From assembly GCF_000687475.1 (NCBI RefSeq), contig NC_057321.1:496001-560000 (forward strand): a stretch of 64,000 nucleotides of DNA, read 5' to 3'. This stretch comes from Ustilaginoidea virens. Its lineage: Eukaryota > Ascomycota > Sordariomycetes > Hypocreales > Clavicipitaceae. The notes below the pieces were generated by a model. It worked only from the letters and a program-made list of their open reading frames with translations. It ran no database searches and was not told where the DNA came from. Numbering within the stretch: position 1 is the first letter of the stretch; every line of letters starts with the position of its first letter. Below, one piece after another: positions 57,671 to 64,000 of the stretch. The position numbers were made by a program, and so were the translations under genes.

Positions 57671-58790
57671 CTAGAGAGCAGGCGTAATCGTCATCAAGTT
57701 CGCCCTCGCCGATGCCGCGCCGGCCCTTACGGTCGCAACCAGGGGTCCGGGGAGTCCTGGCGTCATTGTCCTGTCGCCATGACGGCTGCATTGGCGCGAT
57801 AACGTTGACGTCGTGGAGATGGACGGTTTCCTGACCATTGTCTGTTGTCTTGCCTGTCTGGCTAGGCTAGCGCAGACATCTATTCCAGCCCTCGGCCACA
57901 GCGTGTTCTTGACTGCAGAGAGGCAAGTGCGCCAGATGATCAGTCGAAACGACGGGAATGGCTCGCTCGTCCAAGCCCTTAGAAATGAGGCACGTAGCCA
58001 GGGATGATCTTGTCCCAGGTAACGGGCACATAAGCTTTCACGATCCATTGCTTAGGATTGTCACTAGGACATAGTTTGGCAACGGGGGCATCGAGCCTTG
58101 AGATCCAGAATGTCGCTATGACGGTATCGCTTCTCCGCCTTGTATGCACGCCGCATCATCGTACCATTTGTGGTCTGACTCTTGGGCGAATGCCTGCTCG
58201 CCTGTGTCCCCGTCATAGACTAACATGACAGAAGCCGCTGGCCCCTTTGTTTCTACACCCTATTCTCCATCGACCCGTATTTCTCCATCGCATAACGTCT
58301 CGGGGCCACTGTCAATGATGACAAGTGAATCATAGGCTTCCCAGAACACTCTTGCTGAACCCCAAGGAAATCCCGTGATGACTTCTAGACTTTGCCAGGG
58401 AAATCTTAGGGCGCGCATGAAAATGCGTCCGCCAAAGTCAAAGTTGCCAGAGGTCTTGATATCATGGACTTGTTCTTGGCACCAAGTTGCGGTCCCTCGC
58501 CATGCAAAGTACCTGCGACTTTGCCCTCGGCAGGTTGTTGCGACAATCAGTCGGCCGCTCAGACGAACCCATCCGCTTGCTGACATCATGAAGGTTGTTA
58601 GGCGCAGATGCAATGTCCTGCAATCCGGATTTCAAAGCACCCCTAGCATCTGGCGAAAACAAGCTCTGGCACAAAGCGACAAACAGCACATCCGTCCTGG
58701 GGCCTTAGGTACATCCCCACGTAGCTTGACGCGGCGTCATGAAAAGGTCTGCGGAGTAACGCTGTACCGGACGACATGGCGCCAACCCGC
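57671..58790 (-). other. Possible decayed or unrecognised minus-strand gene
   Basis: Minus-strand ORFs at 57671-58048 and 58260-58613 and an overlapping one at 58462-58689 lie in series. The stretch around 58290-58420 reads as plausible globular protein (GNFDFGGRIFMRALRFPWQSLEVITGFPWGSARVFWEAYDSLVIIDSG), yet frames change and stops intervene without obvious splice sites. It may be a relic gene, a rapidly evolving orphan with introns I could not place, or chance. No family recognised. Confidence 0.25.
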
Positions 58791-59518
58791 AAGGACTCAC
58801 CACGCCCGGTAGTGCACGACAAGGTTCAGGACTGGCGCCGACGCGACGATCCTTGCGGCAAAGCGCATGCTGCGGCTCATGCGCGCCCGCGACATGTGCG
58901 CCCTGTTTCTTTCTTTCTCAGCCGAGCTTGGGTGGTAAATGGCGGTCAGCGGGCTGATGTGGTGGTCTGTCGAGGCGGCAGACAGACTGGTTCGGTCGTT
59001 GGCGTGCGCTTTGGCCGCGTCCGGTGCCGCTGTTTGGCTTGGCTCTGTTTCGCTCTTGTCTCGGTTTCCTGACGACGACTTGCCGCGCTCCGGACGGTCT
59101 GCTATGAGCTTCTAGTGGATGTCCGCGCAGATGGAGTGTCGTATCGCCTGTTTTCGTGCCATGGTACTCCGCACCCCAAGGCTTTTCAATAAGAATGGCC
59201 GTCAAGGACCCAGCTCTTCCCGTATTCCAAGGGATGCTCGAAGACTGTGTACTGCTCCCGGCGGCGGCGTGCAAGGTCTTCGCTTCAGTCTGCCAGAGTC
59301 TGGACTAGCGGTCCCATCCAATGACTCTCGGCTTGGCGGCGTGCAAGAATGAGCTGGCTTGTGATTAACGATTCGATTGAGTTTGATCCGGTTGTGGAGT
59401 GTGCGTACCTGGTTCTGGCGTGGATTCTGTTGCGTCTTTCAATCGCTGTTGCCGAGCGATAAGATTTGAAGGTTGGTTTAACCTATCTAGGTACCTAGGT
59501 ACCAGACCTAATAGAGAA

Positions 59519-59548
59519 GGTGTCGGGTGTCGGGTGTCGGGTGTCGGG
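59519..59548. repeat. GGTGTCG heptamer array, four units
   Basis: Four perfect consecutive copies of GGTGTCG followed by GGTA; directly next to the hairpin at 59555. Confidence 0.85.
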
Positions 59549-59554
59549 TATCTA

Positions 59555-59589
59555 GGTGGGGCGGTCCGTAGGCGGGGTACCGCCCCACC
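59555..59589. repeat. Perfect 11-bp inverted repeat
   Basis: GGTGGGGCGGT (59555-59565) and its reverse complement ACCGCCCCACC (59579-59589), separated by 13 bases. Could fold into a stable hairpin. Confidence 0.85.
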
Positions 59590-59817
59590 AATAAGGCAGG
59601 GGGCTAGAAATCTCCTTGTTGGCCGCCTGCAGAGTATTGATTCATCTCATCAAGCCTTCTTTTTCCAAAGCAGCTGAAATCGGACATGGCCGTCTGCTTG
59701 ACGGCCGAAATCTAGACGATAGGTTGACATGTGAATGCGGAGTGCGCCGGAGGATAGTAAGGTTGTGTCATCGAGCATGCTGAATTTGGTGCCTGGCCTG
59801 CTCGCGATGCGGCTTAC

Positions 59818-59939
59818 GGACCGACACAGGACTCATTCCATGCAAATGTACCTCTCCATATAGTTTTCCATATATAGCGGACCGACACAGGACTCATTCC
59901 ATGCAAATGTACCTCTCCATATAGTTTTCCATATATAGC
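59818..59939. repeat. Perfect 61-bp tandem duplication
   Basis: Two adjacent identical copies (59818-59878 and 59879-59939) beginning GGACCGACACAGGACTC. No divergence seen, so it is recent, or an assembly artefact. Confidence 0.9.
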
Positions 59940-60896
59940 GACTACTAAAATCAAATGCAGTCAATCCTCTACCAAGACCGACTCCGTAGCGCCAAGTACC
60001 TGACCATTTAAATTACATGTAAAAAGCGCTCTCCGTCCTGTTGCTCGCTGAATATGTGTCTCTCCATCGTGGCCTCCATGTGAAAATAATGAGCGTTGAA
60101 GTTCGTCTATCAAATGCACCTCCTCGTTTCAATGTCTAGGCAAGGGGACTTTGGACACTGCTACTGCGAGGAGAACTCTTACGAATGCAATGCGTGGGAA
60201 AGGCACATGTTAAACATAAGCTATCGGAATGTCCGCCTCGTTGATGGCATGATCTTGCACTAGAATGTGACGCCACACAAAGCGCGGCGTTATGGGCTTC
60301 ATACATGCACCCTGCGATGCATGACATGATGACCCTAACTATCGGACTCTCCAAGATGATCCATCTCTCCCATGAGAAAGCGCAGTCGACGCGGACCACA
60401 GAATCGTGACGCACTACACAAGACTGTTGGCCTTTACACTTTGGAATCGCGCCGCAGATAGCATCGCGCCATCAAGGGGGATCGCGCCATGGCCTCTGCG
60501 CTGCATCAATACAAGCGTCATGAATCAACGAGAACACCTGAAATGCCCTCGCAAAGCACAATTGGTGACCTCTGTTTCTTCCTCCTACCTCGGACTCCTC
60601 CGCGTATATATCTGTGCCACACGTCCTCCGTCAAATGCACTTTCGAGCAAACAACTTCGACATTGATATTCTCGTCGCTGTAAGGAAACCCCTTCTTGCT
60701 CTCAACTGTTTTGTATCTGTTTACACACTGACAAGCTGGGAAAGGTACCTACATCTGTTTTCCGTTCGGATGCTGCTGCATCCTTAAAAAAAAATCGTCA
60801 CCGCACACAGCAACGTTTGTCTTGATCAGGCCGTCTGTCGCCGCGCCATCTTCCCCGTCCGCGTCTCCGTCAGCACAGACCGCCAAGCCCATCACC

Positions 60897-61247
60897 ATGT
60901 CCAAGTTCTTGGCTTGTGATAGTGATACAGAAGAGTACTTCCCGGACAAGGAGACGAAGGAGGAAAGGGCGTGGAGAGAAGAGAAGCAGACGCTAGTTTT
61001 CGCTGGTTTCGTGCTCTTCGTTCTTCTGCTCGGCACGTTCTGGTGGATTCATCAATTTAACTTGTTGAAGGAGGATCAGAAGGATTACTGCGCTCCTGAC
61101 GCCGTCCCGTACAGAATCCAGACAGGCGACACGTGCCAAAAGATTGGGGACACGCGAGGCATCAGCGTGGACGACATTTTGCGTGCGAATCCGGCCCCCC
61201 TCTGCGAACACCTTTGCAAAGGCAGATATATCTGCGTTCCTAAGTGA
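60897..61247 (+). CDS. Small membrane-anchored LysM protein
   Basis: Intronless, 116 aa from ATG 60897 (ATCACCATGTC). Residues 1-31 are acidic and hydrophilic. A single hydrophobic helix spans 32-51 (TLVFAGFVLFVLLLGTFWW), with no cleavable signal. One LysM domain follows at about 71-114 (PYRIQTGDTCQKIGDTRGIS, DDILRANP, YICVPK). Cysteines at 64, 80, 103, 107 and 113 could form disulphides, as in fungal LysM modules. LysM binds N-acetylglucosamine polymers such as chitin. The acidic N terminus and the following helix suggest a signal-anchor with the LysM facing outside. This resembles neither a secreted LysM effector (which has a cleaved signal) nor a chitinase. Function inferred only from the domain. 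Confidence 0.8.
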   Translation: MSKFLACDSDTEEYFPDKETKEERAWREEKQTLVFAGFVLFVLLLGTFWWIHQFNLLKEDQKDYCAPDAVPYRIQTGDTCQKIGDTRGISVDDILRANPAPLCEHLCKGRYICVPK

Positions 61248-61261
61248 AGAAGCGTGGAATG

Positions 61262-61668
61262 CCGGGTTTGGGATGCTCGTTGGCCTGGACTCTGCTGGAT
61301 TTGGTATTTGGATAGGAAAACTACCGCACGGCTGGGTAGTCAAGAATGTTGAGATTTCTATCCATTTTGTATCGGGTTTCACGCTCCCACTTATGGTCAG
61401 ACCGGGTTTGGGATGCTCGTTGGTCTGGACTCTGCTGGATTTAATGTTTGGATAGGAAAACTACCGCACGGCTGGGTAGTCTAATAATAACGATTTCTAT
61501 CAATGGTATATCAGTTTTCGCGGTCCCACTCATAGTCAGACCGGGTTTGGGATGCTCATGGGTTAAATATTTAGATAGTAAAACTACCACACAGCTGGGT
61601 CGTCTAATAAAGAAAGAGATTTCTATCCATGTTATACCAGTTTTCGCAGTCCCACTCATGGTCAGAGC
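61262..61668. repeat. Three-unit tandem repeat of about 140 bp
   Basis: Units begin CCGGGTTTGGGATGCTC at 61262, 61402 and 61541. Each contains TAAAACTACC-like and AGCTGGGT motifs and ends with CCCACTCATGGTCAGA. The third has an internal deletion. Units are clearly diverged, so the array is not very recent. It starts 15 bp after the LysM stop codon. Confidence 0.88.
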
Positions 61669-62192
61669 GGGTAAAGGGATTCAACTGCCAGGCGTAGCTG
61701 CGATTTTTGCGGAACATCAAATCCGGCCAGGCGCAAGTATCGTGGGAATTTGTAGCAGCGGCTAAACAGCAAGCCGAGATGCAGGACTTGGGTTTGGTGC
61801 CCAAAAGCATGTCAAAGGACCAGTGCTTGAGTGCGGCCACAAAGGAACACACGCATCCGAATAGTTGCTGCAAAATCCAGGGTACTCGGGAGGCGTTGTC
61901 GAGTTGACAACCGAGTTTGCTACTCCGTGCCTAAGCGAGATTGCCTCCTCTGTTTTCCGTACGCGTTTCCACACGATTCCTTGACCCTGCGGTGGCTGGA
62001 AGACCCCTGGCGCCGATTCATTCACGAGTACAGAGTACAAACCTAGGTATTTAACAGCTTCTGCTCCGGGTCCGGACTCGCGCACAAGTCTTTTTTGTTT
62101 TCCTCCCGCTTGGCTGCCTCCCTGCTGTGATGTTCTTTCTCGAGGTCGGAGGCAGCGTCAACACTCAATGCCGGCCGTTTCCTTATCATTTT

Positions 62193-62263
62193 CAGCATTA
62201 GCATCAGCATCAGCATCGGCATCAGCATCGGCATCGGCATCATCACATCATCACATCATCATC
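62193..62263. repeat. CATCAG/CATCGG microsatellite
   Basis: Imperfect hexamer array (CAGCAT, CATCAG, CATCGG) passing into CATCACATCAT units. Likely slippage-prone. Confidence 0.8.
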
Positions 62264-63204
62264 GCGGTAACTTCCCAGACTCCATGACGGGACAAGAGTC
62301 TTGATGCAACGCTCAAATATGGCAACCGTTCTCATTGACGCCAACCAGACCCTGGATTGCTGCCGCCCGCTCTGGCGATCGGCTCGCAAGTCTGGGGTCC
62401 ATCCGACGAAGATAAAGCTGTCCACGTAGTTACCGCTCGTGCCAAGAGCCTCGGTCAACATGCAACGATAAGCCTAGCCACCCCCGACTGCATTCTGACC
62501 GACGAGAGGCAGAGAAGCGCAGGCTGGCGTGCGGCTGGCGGGTATTTGACACCGATACGCGACGCGACGAGACGAGACGAGACGGGAGAGAAGAGATGAG
62601 ACGAGATTCAAAGGTTGCAGACCTGCTACCGCAGGTGTTCAACCAAGCAAGACTGCCCAGCCCTGTGCGTGTGCGGGTTCGCTCTGGCCCGAGTTGAGCC
62701 CAATGGATGACAGTCAACACCAACCCGGTTAGCAAAGAGAAATGAGCCTGCTGCTACCACGGGATATAGGTGATATAGGTCGGGTATGATTGTCTCTATG
62801 CAATGGCGGGCAATGGCATGCAATGGCAAGCTGGCTCGGCCTCGGGCGTGGCTGGCTGGCCAATCTCGACCTGAAATTTGCCTTTTCTCCTGCAGAGTTT
62901 CTTCTCCGTACAGTGTGGCATCGCTTGCCACGTACAGTACAGTGAGCACTACATGCACCGTACGGTATGTCGTACGGTACATGTATGTACTGACCAGACT
63001 GCAGTAACCCCGGGCTCCGTACACGTACCCACCAAGCTGCCGCGGTTCTGCGGACACTGTACCGAACTGCACGGCGTGGCCAACAGGCCGCAACCTTCAA
63101 CTTGCCCCTCCTTCTGAGCGGGGCGACAGCTCACCACCCCTTAATCAGCTCAATTAATTTTTTTTCTGCCGCGATATAATTATTCGCGGCGGGGTCGTCG
63201 CCCT

Positions 63205-63300
63205 CTTTTTTTTCTTTTTTTTTTCTTTTTTTTTTTCCTCTTCATCTCCCTATCCCTTGACCGTTTCCATCCTCCTCCACCTTTTTTTTTTTTTTTCTTT
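63205..63300 (+). promoter_or_regulatory. Pyrimidine-rich tract upstream of KAP123
   Basis: Long T runs broken by C (TTTTTTTCTTTT type) at 63205-63240 and 63280-63300, some 70-165 bp before the ATG. CT-rich tracts often precede transcription starts of strongly expressed fungal genes. Confidence 0.5.
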
Positions 63301-63370
63301 GTTCCCTTTTCTGGTCTTTGTCGTCTTTGTCGTCTTTGTCGCATAAGCGTTGCATAGCGAAGCGGCAACT

Positions 63371-64000
63371 ATGGATAGGGACAAGCTTGCGCAGTTGCTG
63401 CAGGCCAGCCAAGTCCGTAAGTGCATACCCAAACATCACACACGCGGCCTTTTCCTCCTTCGCCTACCCTCTGTGTTTCTGCTTGTTCGGCCCGCACATC
63501 TTACTCGCCGTCACGTCGGATGGGATAGACTCTCAGTCCCTTGCCCTCCGCCTGGTGGGTAGACAATGAGCCGTCGGGTTGTATCGACTTGTCAAGCCAA
63601 TGAATGTATTGCTCTTGCCCCGGACGAGGAAACCACAGCCTTTGCTAACTGCCGTCTACTGTTCAGCAAACACGGAACAGGTCAAAGCCGTCACGGCCAA
63701 TCTCCAAAAAAACTATTACTCCAAGCCCGAGTCGCTCATCTTGCTCGTCGAAATCGCCCTCACTCACAATGATGCCGCCATTCGACAGCTAGCAGCCGTC
63801 CAGGCCCTGCGGTTTGCCCCCAAGCACTGGGACAGTACTGCTCAAGAAAAGAAGCCTCTTGCTCGCTCGCATTTGCTGGAGGGGGCTTTAAAGGAGAGCT
63901 TTGCGCCTGCCCGCCACGCTCTCGGCCGTCTGGTTGCCGGCTTGGTCGGCCTGGACATGGAGAATGGCGACGGCGACGAGTTCATGAAGCAGGTTTTGCC
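63371..64000 (+). CDS. KAP123: Importin-beta Kap123/importin-4, N-terminal part
   Basis: Exon 1 is 63371-63416 (15 codons, MDRDKLAQLLQASQV). A 250-bp GT-AG intron with GCTAAC before the acceptor follows. Exon 2 starts at 63667 and runs off the window. The junction yields SQV-PNTEQVKAVTANLQKNYYSKPESLILL, the typical start of Kap123/importin-4, with the first HEAT repeats (NDAAIRQLAAVQALRFAPKHW). Kap123 is the karyopherin that imports ribosomal proteins and histones into the nucleus. Only about 125 of roughly 1100 residues are present. The intron is longer than others in this window. Confidence 0.9.

Larger units (their letters stand above)
58791..60896. other. Gene-poor region with small repeats
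   Basis: No supported gene. Contains GTGTCGG heptamers, a strong hairpin and a 61-bp tandem duplication, listed separately, plus AGGTACCTAGGTACC at about 59488-59503. The last few hundred bases should include the promoter of the LysM gene. Confidence 0.45.
61248..63370. other. Region between LysM gene and KAP123
   Basis: No supported gene in 2.1 kb. It holds a ~140-bp tandem repeat (61262-61668), a CATCAG/CATCGG microsatellite (62193-62263), GACGA repeats at about 62565-62583, GTAC-rich palindromes at 62930-62990 and T-rich tracts at 63205-63300 that belong to the KAP123 promoter or 5' UTR. Confidence 0.5.

Noticed and set aside
58375..58812. 145-codon plus-strand ORF
   Set aside because: Basic, low-complexity composition and antisense to a more protein-like minus-strand frame; no start context or family features.

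Overview
The window looks like genomic DNA of a filamentous ascomycete, most likely a Sordariomycete of the order Hypocreales. The protein-coding genes carry short GT-AG introns (about 60-250 bp, several with CTRAY-type branch points). The predicted proteins are typical of filamentous fungi. The repeats are AT-rich, riddled with TAG/TAA stops, and differ from each other almost only by C-to-T / G-to-A transitions, the signature of repeat-induced point mutation (RIP). The order-level assignment is an inference.

Layout. (1) 1-9345: two Ty1/Copia remnants, both on the minus strand. Element E (1-5075) is cut by the window edge and retains one 774-bp LTR. It abuts a much more decayed Copia remnant, F (5076 to about 9345). 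(2) 9346-28432: a gene island of eight genes. They are a C3HC/Rsm1-type zinc-finger protein, an EngB-type GTPase, an AlkB-type dioxygenase, a UBE3A-like HECT ubiquitin ligase with an AZUL finger, the pre-60S factor REI1, a Cys-rich single-pass membrane protein, an unrecognised 307-aa protein and a paraoxonase-like beta-propeller enzyme. (3) 28433-56249: one 27.8-kb nest of four Copia LTR retrotransposons. Element C (plus, 196-bp LTRs, target duplication GTTCG) was interrupted by D (minus, 30197-37411, 342-bp LTRs, ATAAC) and by A (minus, 39519-54290, 802-bp LTRs, AAACT). A was in turn interrupted by B (plus, 45172-52768, LTRs of 746 and 715 bp, ATCAT). All four target-site duplications can be read, so the insertion order is fixed. 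(4) 56250-60896: a gene-poor stretch with small duplications and broken ORFs. (5) 60897-64000: a small membrane-anchored LysM protein, a ~140-bp tandem repeat, and the 5' end of the importin-beta gene KAP123, which runs off the window.

The genes are ordinary fungal housekeeping or accessory genes without an operon-like shared function: mRNA export, organelle ribosome assembly, demethylation, ubiquitylation, 60S maturation and nuclear import. I did not find a convincing new molecular system. The most informative content is the fully datable retrotransposon nest, the shared use of an internal initiator-tRNA segment as primer site by at least three Copia families, and a Copia copy (E) that lacks the Gag capsid region.
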